Positions 8,340 through 17,930 of a stretch of 64,000 nucleotides of DNA are shown here, piece after piece. The position numbers were made by a program, and so were the translations under genes. Numbering within the stretch: position 1 is the first letter of the stretch; the number at the start of each line of letters is the position of its first letter. Under the pieces are notes generated by a model. It made no database searches. It saw only the letters and a list, made by a program, of their open reading frames with translations, and was not told the DNA's origin. The stretch covers positions 310,001-374,000 of the forward strand of contig NZ_SRHZ01000024.1 in assembly GCF_004684085.1 (NCBI RefSeq), given 5' to 3'. This stretch comes from Stenotrophomonas maltophilia (GTDB lineage Bacteria; Pseudomonadota; Gammaproteobacteria; Xanthomonadales; Xanthomonadaceae).

Positions 8340-8747
8340 ATGGCCACGCATGCACCGGACCCCGCCGATGCCGGAACACCGGCCGCCGAACTGATCGATG
8401 CACGCATCGCCGAGCTGGGCGACTGGCGCGGCCAAACGCTGGCGCGCGTGCGCGCGTTGATCCATGAAGCGCTGCCCGACGTGCAGGAAACCTGGAAGTG
8501 GCGCGGCACGCCGGTGTGGGAACACAACGGCATCCTGTGCACCGGCGAAACCTACAAGCAGGCGGTGAAGCTGACGTTTGCCCATGGCGCGGCGCTGGCC
8601 GATCCGAAAGGACTGTTCAATGCCAGCCTGGAAGGCAACACGCGGCGCGCGATCGACATCCATGAAGGCGCGATGCCGAATGCCGCTGCGTTGAAGGCGT
8701 TGCTGCGCGCGGCGGCGACGTTCAACGCGGTGAAGAAGAAGCGGTAG
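8340..8747 (+). CDS. DUF1801 domain protein (second of a tandem pair)
   Basis: The 135-residue product has the same core as its upstream neighbour (LARVRALIHEALPDVQETWKWRGTPVWEHNGILCTGETYKQAVKLTFAHGAAL). The W-K-W-x(2)-P-V-W segment aligns with VKWNSPMYAI of the first copy. The two are divergent paralogues, not a recent duplication. The C terminus is basic (FNAVKKKR) and its TAG stop (8745-8747) is part of the GTAG head of a REP element. Confidence 0.85.
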   Translation: MATHAPDPADAGTPAAELIDARIAELGDWRGQTLARVRALIHEALPDVQETWKWRGTPVWEHNGILCTGETYKQAVKLTFAHGAALADPKGLFNASLEGNTRRAIDIHEGAMPNAAALKALLRAAATFNAVKKKR

Positions 8748-8868
8748 AGCCGGCCGCTGGCCGGCTGTTGCACGATGCTTCCGGAGAGATATGAAGTTGC
8801 CGGCCAGCGGCCGGCACTACCGTGGCATTCACCGATCCATGATGTTGCCGGCCAGCGGCGGGCACTAA
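8744..8868. repeat. Cluster of three GTAG-type REP units
   Basis: Unit 1 at 8744-8766 (GTAGAGCCGGCCGCTGGCCG) is forward. Units 2 (8799-8820) and 3 (8847-8867) are inverted and end in CACTAC or CACTAA. The cluster fills the space between two convergent genes, and its outer ends supply the TAG stop codons of both the DUF1801 gene and the MATE gene. Confidence 0.85.
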
Positions 8869-10337
8869 CGCGGCGGCGCTGACTCCAATACCGCGTCCGG
8901 GTCGGCCACCGGCGAGGGCGGGCAGGCCGGAATCTCCGACGGCGTGGCCAGTTCTTCGGCGTGCGACGGCTTGCCGATCATCGTGGCCTTGCGCCAACCA
9001 CCCCAGCGGTAATACGCCAGCGACAGCAGCATCGACACCAGCGAACTGACCGGGAAGCTCCACCAGATCGCATCCACGCCCCAGTACGGCTGCAGCAGTT
9101 CGGCGAACGGTACGCGCACGCCCCACAGCGAACCGGCCAGGATCAGCAGTGGCGGAATCACCGCGCCGGTGGAGCGCACCACACCGGAGATCACGAAGCT
9201 GACGCCGAAGAACAGGAACGAGCCGATCACTACGTGGTTGAGGTGGCGGGCGATGTCCAGTGCCTGGCTGGCCGGCGGCAGGAACAGCGCCAGCAGCTGC
9301 CGATCGAACAGCACCAGCGGCAGGATCAGCGCGCCGGTCAGCAGGAAGTTGAACAGCACGCCCTGGCGCGCGGTGCCACGCACACGGTCCCAGCGCTGCG
9401 CGCCGACGTTCTGCGCGGCCATCGACGAACACGCCGCACCGATCGCCATCGCCGGCATCTGCAGGTAGTTCCACAACTGCAACGCAGCACCGTAACCCGC
9501 ACCGGTATCGGTGCCGTACTGGTTGACCATGGTCATCAGCAGGATCACCGACAGCGAGATCAGCACCATCTGCAGGCCCATCGGCACGCCCTTGATCACC
9601 AGGGCCTTGAGGATGGTCAGGTCGAGCTTGAACAGGCGCATGTCGGCACGGCCCAGCCACAGCGTGTGACGCTTGTGCCGCATGTACAGCAACAGGCCGG
9701 CCAGCGACAGCGTCTGCGCGACCAGTGTGGCCCAGGCAGAGCCGGCGATGCCCAGCGCGGGGAACGGCCCCATGCCGAAGATCAGCACCGGGTTCAGTAC
9801 GATGTCCAGCGCCACCGACACCAACAGGAAACGGAACGGTGTGCGCGAGTCGCCGGCACCGCGCAGCGCGGCGGTGAGAAAGGCGAATGCGTACAGCGTC
9901 GGCATCGCCAGGAAGATGATCTGCAGGTAGGCCTCGGCCAGCGGCAGCGAGGCGGCAGGCGTGCCCATCGCCGCCAGCAGCGGGTGCGCCGTGAACCAGC
10001 CGACGATGGCGATGATCACCGATAGACCGATGAAGAACGTCGCGCTGGTACCGACCACGCGCCGCGCCTGGACGATGTCGCGCCCGCCGATGGCCTGGCC
10101 GATCAGGATGGTCGAGGCCATGCCGAAGCCGAACACCGAGCCGATCAGGAAGAACATGATGTTGTTGGCGTTCGCGGTGGCGGTCAGTGCCGCCTCGCCG
10201 AGGAAGCGCCCCACCCAGACCGCATTCACCGAACCGTTCAGCGACTGCGCGATGTTGCCCGCCAGGATCGGTAGGGAAAACAACAGCAGATTGCGGCCGA
10301 TCGGGCCGGAGGTCAGGTCAAGCGGCGCTTTGGCCAT
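8865..10337 (-). CDS. MATE family multidrug/metabolite exporter
   Basis: The 490-residue polytopic protein has about twelve hydrophobic segments in two MATE repeats. It starts MAKAPLDLTSGPIGRNLLLFSLPILAGN and has LNGSVNAVWVGRFLGEAAL and ALRGAGDSRTPF, typical of NorM/DinF-like Na+- or H+-driven exporters. An open frame extends 103 codons further upstream, but the family start fits ATG 10337. Substrate cannot be deduced. The hydrophilic tail (about residues 455-490) is Pro/Ser/Ala-rich and the stop codon lies in a REP unit. Confidence 0.9.
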   Translation of the reverse strand: MAKAPLDLTSGPIGRNLLLFSLPILAGNIAQSLNGSVNAVWVGRFLGEAALTATANANNIMFFLIGSVFGFGMASTILIGQAIGGRDIVQARRVVGTSATFFIGLSVIIAIVGWFTAHPLLAAMGTPAASLPLAEAYLQIIFLAMPTLYAFAFLTAALRGAGDSRTPFRFLLVSVALDIVLNPVLIFGMGPFPALGIAGSAWATLVAQTLSLAGLLLYMRHKRHTLWLGRADMRLFKLDLTILKALVIKGVPMGLQMVLISLSVILLMTMVNQYGTDTGAGYGAALQLWNYLQMPAMAIGAACSSMAAQNVGAQRWDRVRGTARQGVLFNFLLTGALILPLVLFDRQLLALFLPPASQALDIARHLNHVVIGSFLFFGVSFVISGVVRSTGAVIPPLLILAGSLWGVRVPFAELLQPYWGVDAIWWSFPVSSLVSMLLSLAYYRWGGWRKATMIGKPSHAEELATPSEIPACPPSPVADPDAVLESAPPR

Positions 10338-10399
10338 GGAGTGGTGATCGAATCCCGGGAGGCGCACACTAGCACCAAGCCGGTTTGCAGGATGTGGCA

Positions 10400-10639
10400 A
10401 TGCATCAACGACTGCAGGTGAAATGGAGCCTTGCGCTGGCCTTGATCGGCGCCGCACTGGCCGCATGTTCGACAGGTGACCGGCTGGGCGATACCCAGGT
10501 GCGGCCGACCGACCGTCCGGAATGCCTGGTCGGCAGCCAGCGCCAGGACCTGTCCGCGGGTGTACCCATCTTGATCGGGGGCAGCGGCTGCCGCACCGAC
10601 CCCGACAACCCGCGTCCCCTGAACAAGCGAACGGAGTAG
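10400..10639 (+). CDS. Small lipoprotein of unknown function
   Basis: The 79-residue product has an N-terminal basic residue, a hydrophobic stretch and the lipobox LAAC (LIGAALAACSTGDRLG), so it should be lipid-modified at Cys near residue 25. The mature part is short, with two further Cys (ECLVG, GCRTD) and a Pro-rich end (DPDNPRPLNKRTE). It ends 9 bases before the HslR-like gene and may be co-transcribed with it. No family is recognised. Confidence 0.7.
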   Translation: MHQRLQVKWSLALALIGAALAACSTGDRLGDTQVRPTDRPECLVGSQRQDLSAGVPILIGGSGCRTDPDNPRPLNKRTE

Positions 10640-10648
10640 TACGCACCG

Positions 10649-11056
10649 ATGCCTGAGCTTTCCCCGCTGTCGCCCAGTGTCCGCTTGGACATCTGGCTAT
10701 GGGCGGCCCGTTTCTTCAAGACCCGCAGCCTGGCCAAGCAGGCCATCGAGACCGGCAAGGTCAGCGTTGCGGGACAGCGCCCGAAATCCTCGCGCGCGGT
10801 GCGCGTGGGTGAGCAGCTGCAGGTGGATCGTGGCGAAGAGCATTTCGAGATCCAGGTGCTGGGCCTGAGCGACCAGCGCGGGCCGGCGCCGACAGCGCAG
10901 CAGTTGTATGCCGAGAGCGAGGCCTCGAAGGCGCGCCGTGCCGAGCAGCGTGCGCTGCGCATCGCCGCACGGGATGGTTTCCAGCCGCCGGAGCACAAAC
11001 CGGACAAACGCGCACGGCGGTTGATCCGGGCGTTGGGTGACATCGACGCGCTCTAG
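10649..11056 (+). CDS. hslR: Heat-shock protein 15 (S4-domain RNA-binding protein HslR)
   Basis: The 135-residue product has an S4 domain (VRLDIWLWAARFFKTRSLAKQAIETGKVSV, then VRVGEQLQVDRG) and a basic C-terminal helix (EHKPDKRARRLIRALGD). Hsp15 binds stalled 50S subunits that carry peptidyl-tRNA and frees them for recycling. Length and layout match the family. The start ATG 10649 has GGAG at 10634-10637 upstream. Confidence 0.92.
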   Translation: MPELSPLSPSVRLDIWLWAARFFKTRSLAKQAIETGKVSVAGQRPKSSRAVRVGEQLQVDRGEEHFEIQVLGLSDQRGPAPTAQQLYAESEASKARRAEQRALRIAARDGFQPPEHKPDKRARRLIRALGDIDAL

Positions 11057-11169
11057 CGAAATCCTGATTCCAACGGATTGTTCCTATCGTCGTGCGGAAG
11101 AAGACACCGGTCACGGTGTGTTCGGATTGTGCTGGGCAGGCTGTTTCTTCACCTCTTGAAGGCCTGCCC

Positions 11170-12357
11170 ATGCGTTGTCTGCTGTTATGCCTGTCCCTGC
11201 TTGCTGCTGCGCCACTGCACGCTGCCGACATCACCTTCTGGGATGTTCCGCAGCGCGGCGGCAACAGCATGAACATGTCGCCTCCGGACCGGAAGTACTT
11301 CGAAGCGCTGCACGCGACCGGTGCGACCTGGGTGCGGCTGGTGCCGGACAAGTGGCAGGGGCAGGGCGGTCGCGACTTCCTGATCGGCAACGCCGACGAC
11401 TATCGCGGACTGGTTCCAGCCGATCTGGCTACGCTGCGGCGGGTGCTGGATGACGCCGATGCGGCGGGGCTGAAAGTGGTGCTGGCGCCGCTGTCACTGC
11501 CGTTGCTGCGCTGGAAGCAGCACAACGGCGGCGTGGTCGACCAGCGCCTGTGGCAGTCCTTCGACAACCAGGTGCCGGCACGACGTTTCTGGCACGATCT
11601 GGCCACGGCGCTGAAAGGTCATCCTGCCCTGGCCGCCTACAATCTCATCAATGAACCGGTGCCCGAGTACGGCGCGGGCCTGGCCGAGCACGCGTCCGCC
11701 GAAGCGATGCAGCAGTGGTATGCCGGCGTGCAGGACGGCCCACGCGATCTGCGCCGCTTCTATTCCGGCTTGATCAGCCGCATCCGCGAGGTCGACGCGG
11801 AGATGCCGCTGATGCTGGATGCGGGCTGGTACGCCGCCGCCGACGGTTTCAACTACTGGCCGGCGCCGCTGGCGGATCCGAAGCTGCTGTACAGCGTGCA
11901 TATGTACGAGCCGTATGCCGCAACCAGTGCGCCGAACCAGACGCGTGCGAAGCCGTACCGCTATCCGGCGCAGGTGCCGTTTGGTGGTCGCAGCGAGCGC
12001 TGGGATGCGGCGCGTGTACGCAGTTACCTGCAGCAGCCGATGACGTGGGCCGCCTCGCATGGTGTCGCTGCCAACCGCATGGTGGTCGGTGAGTTCGGTT
12101 GCATGCGGCGCTGGCCGGACTGCCGCCGCTACCTGCAGGACGTGCTGCAGGTGCTGGAGCAGGACAAGGTGCACTGGGCCTTCTACGCCTTCCGCGAGGA
12201 TGGCTGGGAGGGCATGGACTACGAACTGGGCGACAAGCCGTTGCCATGGTCGTACTGGCAGGCGCAGGAAAAGGGGCGCATCGTGGAGCCGCCGCGCTCG
12301 ATGCAGGCGCCGTTGTTCGCGCCGATCCTGCAGCGGTTGAAGGCTGGCAACCGCTAA
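11170..12357 (+). CDS. Secreted glycoside hydrolase family 5-type enzyme
   Basis: The 395-residue product has a signal peptide (MRCLLLCLSLLAAAPLHA). The GH5-like barrel has an acid/base Glu in YNLINEPVPEYG (E162) and a nucleophile Glu in MVVGEFGCMRRW (E308), plus HMYEPY before the nucleophile. Enzymes of this type cleave beta-1,4 glucans or mannans. The natural substrate is uncertain and no carbohydrate-binding module is visible. An upstream in-frame start at 11092 would put the signal peptide internal, so ATG 11170 is preferred. It is monocistronic, with REP units after the stop. Confidence 0.88.
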   Translation: MRCLLLCLSLLAAAPLHAADITFWDVPQRGGNSMNMSPPDRKYFEALHATGATWVRLVPDKWQGQGGRDFLIGNADDYRGLVPADLATLRRVLDDADAAGLKVVLAPLSLPLLRWKQHNGGVVDQRLWQSFDNQVPARRFWHDLATALKGHPALAAYNLINEPVPEYGAGLAEHASAEAMQQWYAGVQDGPRDLRRFYSGLISRIREVDAEMPLMLDAGWYAAADGFNYWPAPLADPKLLYSVHMYEPYAATSAPNQTRAKPYRYPAQVPFGGRSERWDAARVRSYLQQPMTWAASHGVAANRMVVGEFGCMRRWPDCRRYLQDVLQVLEQDKVHWAFYAFREDGWEGMDYELGDKPLPWSYWQAQEKGRIVEPPRSMQAPLFAPILQRLKAGNR

Positions 12358-12359
12358 GC

Positions 12360-12464
12360 CGCCGGGCATGGCCCGGCGCTATCCATGGAGATGCCGGTAG
12401 CGCCCGTCCATGCCCGGTGGATGCCGATCAATGCAGCACCCGGTAGCGCCGGGCCATACCCGGC
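12360..12464. repeat. Three GTAG-type REP units
   Basis: An inverted unit (12360-12382) ends GGCGCTATC. Two forward units begin GTAGCGCCCGTCC (12397) and GTAGCGCCGGGCC (12442). They fill the gap between two convergent genes. Confidence 0.8.
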
Positions 12465-12475
12465 GACGCTTTCCG

Positions 12476-13078
12476 TCAGCGCTTGCCGCCGAGCAGATTG
12501 CCGCCCAGCTTGAGCAGATCGCCCACACCGAGCTGTCCATCACCATCCTGGTCCAGCAGGCTGCCGAGAAGGCCACCGGCAAGCCCCCCCTGCTGCTGTA
12601 CCTGCTGCTTCTCCTGGCCCAGGGCCTGGCTGAGCGAGCCGGCATCGGCCTGGCCACCACCCAGCCGTTGGGCGAGGAAAGCCATCACGATCGGGGCAAG
12701 GATCTGCAGCAGCTGGCCGGTGCGGCCGCTGTCGAGCTGGGTGGCCTGGGCCAGGCCGGTTTCCACCTTCTGCTGGCTGCCGCCGAAGATGTGGCCGAGG
12801 ATGCCGGCGCCATCGCTGGCCGCGCCATTGCCTCCGCCGCCCAGCACCGAGCCGAGCACGCTGCCCAGGTCCAGGCCGCTGTGGTTGTTCTGCAATGCGC
12901 CGAGCAGTGCCTGTGCACCCTGTGGCTGCGAGGCGTTGTTGCCCAGCGCGCCCATCAGCACCGGCAGCGCGGCACTGATCGCGCCGGAGGCCTGGGTATC
13001 GCTGATGCCAAGCTGCTGCGACACCTGCTGCAGCGGGGCGCCCTGCAATTTGGCGAGAAGTTCGTCGGTCAGGCTCAT
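12476..13078 (-). CDS. DUF937 (YidB-like) protein
   Basis: The 200-residue protein opens MSLTDELLAKLQGAPLQQVSQQLGIS and has repeated Gly/Leu-rich helices (LVxLMGALGNNA, GLDLGSVLGSVLGGG, ILGHIFGG), the DUF937 pattern. Near the C terminus DQDGDGQLGVGDLLK (about 177-191) has the spacing of an EF-hand-like Asp loop, so Ca2+ binding is possible. There is no signal peptide. The gene follows katA on the same strand after a likely terminator, so it is probably expressed on its own. Function is unknown. Confidence 0.85.
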   Translation of the reverse strand: MSLTDELLAKLQGAPLQQVSQQLGISDTQASGAISAALPVLMGALGNNASQPQGAQALLGALQNNHSGLDLGSVLGSVLGGGGNGAASDGAGILGHIFGGSQQKVETGLAQATQLDSGRTGQLLQILAPIVMAFLAQRLGGGQADAGSLSQALGQEKQQVQQQGGLAGGLLGSLLDQDGDGQLGVGDLLKLGGNLLGGKR

Positions 13079-13132
13079 CTGCGGAATCCTTGTTTGGGGT
13101 TGGGCGTGCAGAAGGTACGACGCGGACCGTTA

Positions 13133-13164
13133 AAACGGCGACGCCGCCTCACGGGGAGGCGGCG
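13133..13164 (-). terminator. Terminator downstream of catalase
   Basis: On the minus strand CGCCGCCTC and GAGGCGGCG (stems 13156-13164 and 13142-13150) form a 9-bp stem with a 5-base loop. It is followed after a short spacer by TTTT. Confidence 0.55.
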
Positions 13165-13186
13165 CACCGTACGTCGGGGAGGCGGA

Positions 13187-14830
13187 TCAGAGCTCGATGT
13201 CTTCCGCACCCGGGGTCGCGCTGGGGAAATCCGCTTCCGGTTGGGCCGGCTTGAACGGGTCGGACGGTTGGTCGGCCAGCGCCTTCAGGGCTGCGGCGAT
13301 GCCGGCACCGTAGGCCGGATCGGCTTTGTTGCAGTTGTCGATGTGGCGCTGCTTGATGAAGTCCGGCGCATCGCCGAGGGCGCGGGCGGTATTGGCGAAC
13401 AGGCGCTCCTTCTGTGCCTGGTTGTAGCTGCGGAACAGGGCACCGGGCTGGCTGAAGTAATCGGCGTCGTCCTCACGGAAATTCCAGAAATCGGCGTCGC
13501 CCCGGATCTTCATCGGCGGTTCGCGGTACTGCGGCTGTTCCTGCCACTGGCCGTAGCTGTTCGGCTCGTAGTGCGGCAGGCCGCCGTAGTTGCCGTCCAC
13601 GCGCATCGCGCCGTCGCGGTGGTTGCTGTGCACAGGGCAGCGCGCTGCGTTCACCGGAATCTGGTGGTGGTTCACGCCCAGGCGGTAGCGCTGCGCATCG
13701 GAGTAGGCGAACAGGCGCGCCTGCAGCATCTTGTCCGGCGACGGACCGATGCCCGGCACCAGGTTGCTCGGTGCGAACGCCGACTGCTCCACGTCCTGGT
13801 ACCAGTTGACCGGGTTGCGGTTCAGTTCGAACTGGCCCACTTCGATCAGCGGATAGTCGCTCTTCGGCCACACCTTGGTCAGGTCGAACGGATGCACGCG
13901 GTAGGTTTCGGCATCCAACTCCGGCATGACCTGGATGAACAGCTTCCACTTCGGGAAGTCGCCTTTCTCGATCGCGGCGAACAGGTCGCGGCCGTGGCTT
14001 TCGCGGTCATGGCCGACCAGAATCTGCGCCTGCGCGTCGGTCAGCGATTCGATGCCCTGCTGGCTGACGAAGTGGAACTTCACCCAGAAGCGTTCGCTGT
14101 CGGCGTTGGTGAAGCTGTAGGTGTGCGAGCCGAAACCGTGCATGTGGCGGAAGCTGCGCGGAATGCCGCGGTCGCTCATCACCACGGTCACCTGCATCAG
14201 GGCTTCGGGCAGCAGCGTCCAGAAATCCCAGTTGTTGCGCGCGCTGCGCAGGTTGGTGTGCGGGTCGCGCTTGACCGCCTTGTTGAGGTCGCCGAACTTG
14301 CGCGGGTCGCGCAGGAAGAACACCGGCGTGTTGTTGCCGACCAGGTCCCAGTTGCCTTCCTCGGTGTAGAACTTCAGTGCGAAGCCGCGGATGTCACGCT
14401 CGGCGTCGGCGGCGCCACGCTCGCCGGCCACCGTGGTGAAGCGGGCGAACATCTCGGTCTGCTTACCGACCTTCTCGAACAGCTTGGCGCGGGTGTACTT
14501 GCTGATGTCGTGGGTGACGGTGAACGTGCCGTAGGCGCCGGATCCCTTGGCGTGCATGCGGCGTTCGGGAATGATTTCGCGATTGAAATTGGCCAGCTTC
14601 TCCAGCAGCCATACGTCTTCCATCAGCAGCGGGCCACGCGGGCCGGCGGTCCTGCTGTTCTGGTTGTCCACCACCGGCGCGCCGAAGGCCGTGGTCATCG
14701 GGGTGACCGGATCATCGCCATGCTTCTGCTTCGGCGTGGTGCTCAGCTCGCGCTGCTGCTGGGCGCCTTCTTCAGGCGTCGGGGCGCTGTGATACGGGCA
14801 CTTGGCGTTGTTGTTGTCGGACTGGCTCAT
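13187..14830 (-). CDS. katA: Monofunctional haem catalase (KatA type)
   Basis: This catalase disproportionates hydrogen peroxide. The 547-residue product has the catalytic His in [12 protein letters not shown] (H93), Asn in [10 protein letters not shown] (N166) and proximal haem Tyr in [14 protein letters not shown] (Y376), with the typical [14 protein letters not shown] segment. It has the small-subunit (clade 3-like) layout with slightly long termini. There is no signal peptide, so it is cytosolic despite the Cys/His-containing N terminus ([10 protein letters not shown]). The AT-rich upstream region has two short palindromes that are candidate OxyR-type sites. Which of the several S. maltophilia catalases this is cannot be told from here. 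Confidence 0.95.
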   Translation of the reverse strand: MSQSDNNNAKCPYHSAPTPEEGAQQQRELSTTPKQKHGDDPVTPMTTAFGAPVVDNQNSRTAGPRGPLLMEDVWLLEKLANFNREIIPERRMHAKGSGAYGTFTVTHDISKYTRAKLFEKVGKQTEMFARFTTVAGERGAADAERDIRGFALKFYTEEGNWDLVGNNTPVFFLRDPRKFGDLNKAVKRDPHTNLRSARNNWDFWTLLPEALMQVTVVMSDRGIPRSFRHMHGFGSHTYSFTNADSERFWVKFHFVSQQGIESLTDAQAQILVGHDRESHGRDLFAAIEKGDFPKWKLFIQVMPELDAETYRVHPFDLTKVWPKSDYPLIEVGQFELNRNPVNWYQDVEQSAFAPSNLVPGIGPSPDKMLQARLFAYSDAQRYRLGVNHHQIPVNAARCPVHSNHRDGAMRVDGNYGGLPHYEPNSYGQWQEQPQYREPPMKIRGDADFWNFREDDADYFSQPGALFRSYNQAQKERLFANTARALGDAPDFIKQRHIDNCNKADPAYGAGIAAALKALADQPSDPFKPAQPEADFPSATPGAEDIEL

Positions 14831-14911
14831 CGGCTGGCTCCTGGTGGCGGTGAAGACGTGGGAGAAACATCTTCACTCGACTTTAGCTATGGCCAGATGA
14901 AATGAATAATC

Positions 14912-14944
14912 GAATGATTCATTCAGCTTGATAGATTTTATCAA
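14912..14944 (-). promoter_or_regulatory. Paired palindromes upstream of catalase
   Basis: GAATGA-T-TCATTC (14912-14924) and TTGATA-GATTT-TATCAA (14928-14944) lie in an AT-rich patch about 80-115 bases before the katA start. The GATA/TATC half-sites resemble an OxyR site (ATAG/CTAT spacing is imperfect). Confidence 0.4.
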
Positions 14945-14981
14945 TTGGAATGCAGAATCAAATTTACGGAGCCTTTCGAAC

Positions 14982-15007
14982 GGCCTCCCGCAACTGCGCG
15001 GGAGGCC
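14982..15007 (-). terminator. Hairpin after mutS
   Basis: GGCCTCCCGC (14982-14991) pairs with GCGGGAGGCC (14998-15007) around a 6-base loop, 18 bases beyond the mutS stop. There is no strong T-run. Confidence 0.55.
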
Positions 15008-15024
15008 ATGGGCGTGCGCTGCGA

Positions 15025-17640
15025 TTACAACAGCGCCTTCAGCCGGTACAGCGCTTCCAGCGCCTGCTTCGGGGTCAGCTCGTCCGGATCGATTGCTGCC
15101 AGCGCTTCCTGTGCCTTGTTCGACGGTGCAGCAAACAGCCCGAACTGCTGCGGGGCATCCAGAGCCTGCGGCGCCAGTTCAGCAGCGTGGCTGTCTCCGC
15201 CGCGCTGTTCCAGCTCGGCCAGGCGCCTGCGGGCCTGGGCCACGGTCGCGCGCGGCAGGCCGGCCAGTGCCGCTACCTGCAGGCCGAAGCTGCGGTTGGC
15301 CGGGCCATCCTTCACCGCGTGCATGAACACCAGCGCCTCGCCGTGCTCGACCGCGTCCAGGTGCACGTTGGCGATGCCGCTGCGGCCGCCCTCGTGCTGC
15401 TCGTCGGCCAGCGCGGTCAGCTCGAAGTAGTGGGTGGCGAACAGCGTGTAGCAGCGGTTCTGGTAGGCGAGGTGACGCGCTACGGCGTCGGCCAGCGCCA
15501 GGCCGTCGTAGGTTGATGTGCCACGGCCGATCTCATCCATCAGTACCAGCGAATGGGCGCTGGCGTGATGCAGGATGTAGCTGGTCTCGGCCATCTCGAC
15601 CATGAAGGTGGACTGCCCGCGTGCCAGATCATCGCCGGCGCCGATGCGGGTCAGGATGCGGTCGATCGGGCCGATCAGCGCACGGCGGGCCGGCACGAAG
15701 CTGCCGATGTGGGCCAGCAGCACGATCAGCGCGTTCTGCCGCATATAGGTCGATTTACCACCCATGTTCGGGCCGGTGATGACCAGCATGCGGCGGTCCG
15801 GATGCAGGTCCAGGTCGTTCGGTTCGAACGGCTGCTCGCGCACTGCCTCGACCACCGGATGACGGCCGCGCTCGATCTTCAGGCAGGGCTCGGCCTGCAG
15901 TTCCGGGCGCGCCCAGTCCAGCGCCTGTGCGCGTTCGGCGAAGGCCGCCAGCACGTCCAGTTCACTCAGCGCCGCAGCGCACTGCTTCAGCGGCTCCAGC
16001 TGCCCGCCGAGGGTATCCAGCAGCTGCTCGTACAGGTACTTCTCGCGCGACAGCGAGCGGTCGCGCGCGGACAGCACCTTGTCCTCGAAGGCCTTCAGCT
16101 CTTCGGTGATGTAACGCTCGGCATTGGTCAGCGTCTGGCGGCGGGTGTAGTGCACCGGTGCGCGGTCGGACTGGCCCTTGCTGATTTCGATGTAGTAGCC
16201 GTGCACACGGTTGTAGCCCACCTTCAGGGTGGCAATGCCGCTGCTCTCGCGCTCGCGCTGCTCCAGGTCGACCAGGAACTGGTCGGCATGGGTGGACAGG
16301 CGGCGCAGCTCGTCCAGCTCTTCATCGAAGCCATCGGCCAGCACGCCGCCGTCGCTCAGCTTCAGCGGCGGCATTTCGGCGATGGCGCTGGCCAGCAGCT
16401 GCGCGCACTCGTCGTGTTCGCCCAGCGCGGCATGCAGCGCCTGCAGGCGCGGCGAATCCAGCGGCGCCAGCACCTCGCGCACCGCCGGCAGCAGGCCAAG
16501 ACCGTCACGCAGGGTGGAGAAATCGCGCGGACGCGCCGAGCGCAGCGCCACCCGGGTGAGGATGCGCTCGAGGTCGCCGAGTCGGCGGAACTGTTCGCGG
16601 ATATCTGCATCGCTGCCACGGTCGATCAGCGTTTCCACCGCGTGGTGGCGCTGCACCAGCACCTCGCGCAGGCGCAGCGGGCGATGCAGCCAGCGCCGCA
16701 GCAGGCGGCCGCCCATCGGCGTCACCGTGCTGTCGAGCACACCCAGCAGGGTATTGCGGGTGTCGCCGTCCACGCGCGTGTCCAGTTCCAGATGGCGGCG
16801 GGTGGCGGCGTTCATCGCGATTGCTTCGCCGGCGGTTTCCATCGAGATGGAGGTCAGGTGCGGCAGGCGCTGCTTCTGGGTTTCCTCGACATAGCCGAGC
16901 AGGGCGCCGGCCGCGCCCGTGGCGCGTGGCTTGTCGTCGATGCCGAAGCCACTCAGGTCATGCAGTTTGAAGAAGGCCAGCAGCTGTCGGCGGCCACTGT
17001 CGGCATCGAACAGCCACGGCGCGCGGCGGCGTACGCCGGTGCGCTGGCGCAGGAACTCCGGCCAGTTCTCCTCGTCGGGCACCAGCAGCTCGGCCGGTTC
17101 CAGGCGGGCCAGCTCGGCTTCCAGGGCGTCGTCGGTTTCCACTTCGTTGACCAGGAAGCGGCCGCCGGCCAGGTCGGCCCAGGCCAGGCCGTAGCCCTGC
17201 TTGCTGCGCGACAGGGCCATCAGCAGGGTGTCGCGGCGTTCATCCAGCAGCGCCTCGTCGGTGACCGTGCCGGGGGTGACGATACGCACCACCTTGCGTT
17301 CGACCAGGCCCTTGGCCAGCGCCGGGTCGCCGATCTGTTCGCAGATCGCCACCGATTCGCCCAGCGCCACCAGCCGTGCCAGGTAGCCTTCATAGGCATG
17401 CACCGGTACGCCGGCCATCGGGATGGGGGCGCCACCGGAGCTGCCGCGCTGGGTCAGGGTGATGTCGAGCAGGCGTGCGGCTTTGCGCGCGTCGTCATAG
17501 AACAGTTCGTAGAAGTCGCCCATGCGGAAGAACAGCAGCAGGTCCGGATAGTCGGACTTGGCCGCGAAGAACTGCTTCATCAGCGGGGTGTGTTCCTTGG
17601 ACGCCTTGGCGTTGCTGGTGTTGTCTTTTGTATCAGTCAC
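15025..17640 (-). CDS. mutS: DNA mismatch repair ATPase MutS
   Basis: MutS recognises mismatches and recruits MutL. The 871-residue product has the mismatch-probing Phe-x-Glu in [11 protein letters not shown] (F43, E45). It also has connector, core and clamp domains and the ATPase domain with GPNMGGKST (near residue 623) and [14 protein letters not shown]. No ATG lies between the conserved N terminus and a GTG at 17638-17640, so the start is probably this GTG, giving [22 protein letters not shown] start at the internal Met of MKQFF would remove only 20 poorly conserved residues. The frame stays open to 17880, which is ordinary in this GC-rich DNA. The long antisense frame across this gene is a codon-bias artefact. 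Confidence 0.96.
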   Translation of the reverse strand: MTDTKDNTSNAKASKEHTPLMKQFFAAKSDYPDLLLFFRMGDFYELFYDDARKAARLLDITLTQRGSSGGAPIPMAGVPVHAYEGYLARLVALGESVAICEQIGDPALAKGLVERKVVRIVTPGTVTDEALLDERRDTLLMALSRSKQGYGLAWADLAGGRFLVNEVETDDALEAELARLEPAELLVPDEENWPEFLRQRTGVRRRAPWLFDADSGRRQLLAFFKLHDLSGFGIDDKPRATGAAGALLGYVEETQKQRLPHLTSISMETAGEAIAMNAATRRHLELDTRVDGDTRNTLLGVLDSTVTPMGGRLLRRWLHRPLRLREVLVQRHHAVETLIDRGSDADIREQFRRLGDLERILTRVALRSARPRDFSTLRDGLGLLPAVREVLAPLDSPRLQALHAALGEHDECAQLLASAIAEMPPLKLSDGGVLADGFDEELDELRRLSTHADQFLVDLEQRERESSGIATLKVGYNRVHGYYIEISKGQSDRAPVHYTRRQTLTNAERYITEELKAFEDKVLSARDRSLSREKYLYEQLLDTLGGQLEPLKQCAAALSELDVLAAFAERAQALDWARPELQAEPCLKIERGRHPVVEAVREQPFEPNDLDLHPDRRMLVITGPNMGGKSTYMRQNALIVLLAHIGSFVPARRALIGPIDRILTRIGAGDDLARGQSTFMVEMAETSYILHHASAHSLVLMDEIGRGTSTYDGLALADAVARHLAYQNRCYTLFATHYFELTALADEQHEGGRSGIANVHLDAVEHGEALVFMHAVKDGPANRSFGLQVAALAGLPRATVAQARRRLAELEQRGGDSHAAELAPQALDAPQQFGLFAAPSNKAQEALAAIDPDELTPKQALEALYRLKALL

Positions 17641-17930
17641 TTGGGGCGTTTCGCGTCTTGGCAGGGCGTCGGGGCGTGGCCATGCAGGCATGGCCGGGAG
17701 GACCGTTAGTGTAGCGACCTGGGCCGGTCGATGACCCGCAGCGTCCGAGCTCCGGGCAGGGCCGCCGGGCGGGGCTGTCTGCACGCCAACTCCAACGGCC
17801 CAGGCACCTGTGGTTTGGTTGATTTCCGTAGGCCCCCACGGTAGTGTCAGCCCCGGCGATTTCCGCCAAACGGCCTCCATGGAAACCGGGGCGGCTCATC
17901 CCCGGGCGGGCGTTGATGGAAAGAACAAGC

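Noticed and set aside
12410-14905. Very long open frame (831 codons) on the plus strand across the DUF937 and catalase genes
   Set aside because: It is antisense to two clear proteins, has low-complexity Arg/Gly/His/Gln composition and no family motif; such frames arise from high-GC codon bias.
15553-17709. 718-codon open frame antisense to mutS
   Set aside because: MutS motifs on the minus strand are unambiguous; the antisense product is Gln/His/Arg-rich with no domain.
17641-17930. Search for a gene in the 290-base gap upstream of mutS
   Set aside because: The frame that continues from mutS and the overlapping plus-strand frames have no start signal or motif; this is probably the promoter region of two divergent genes.
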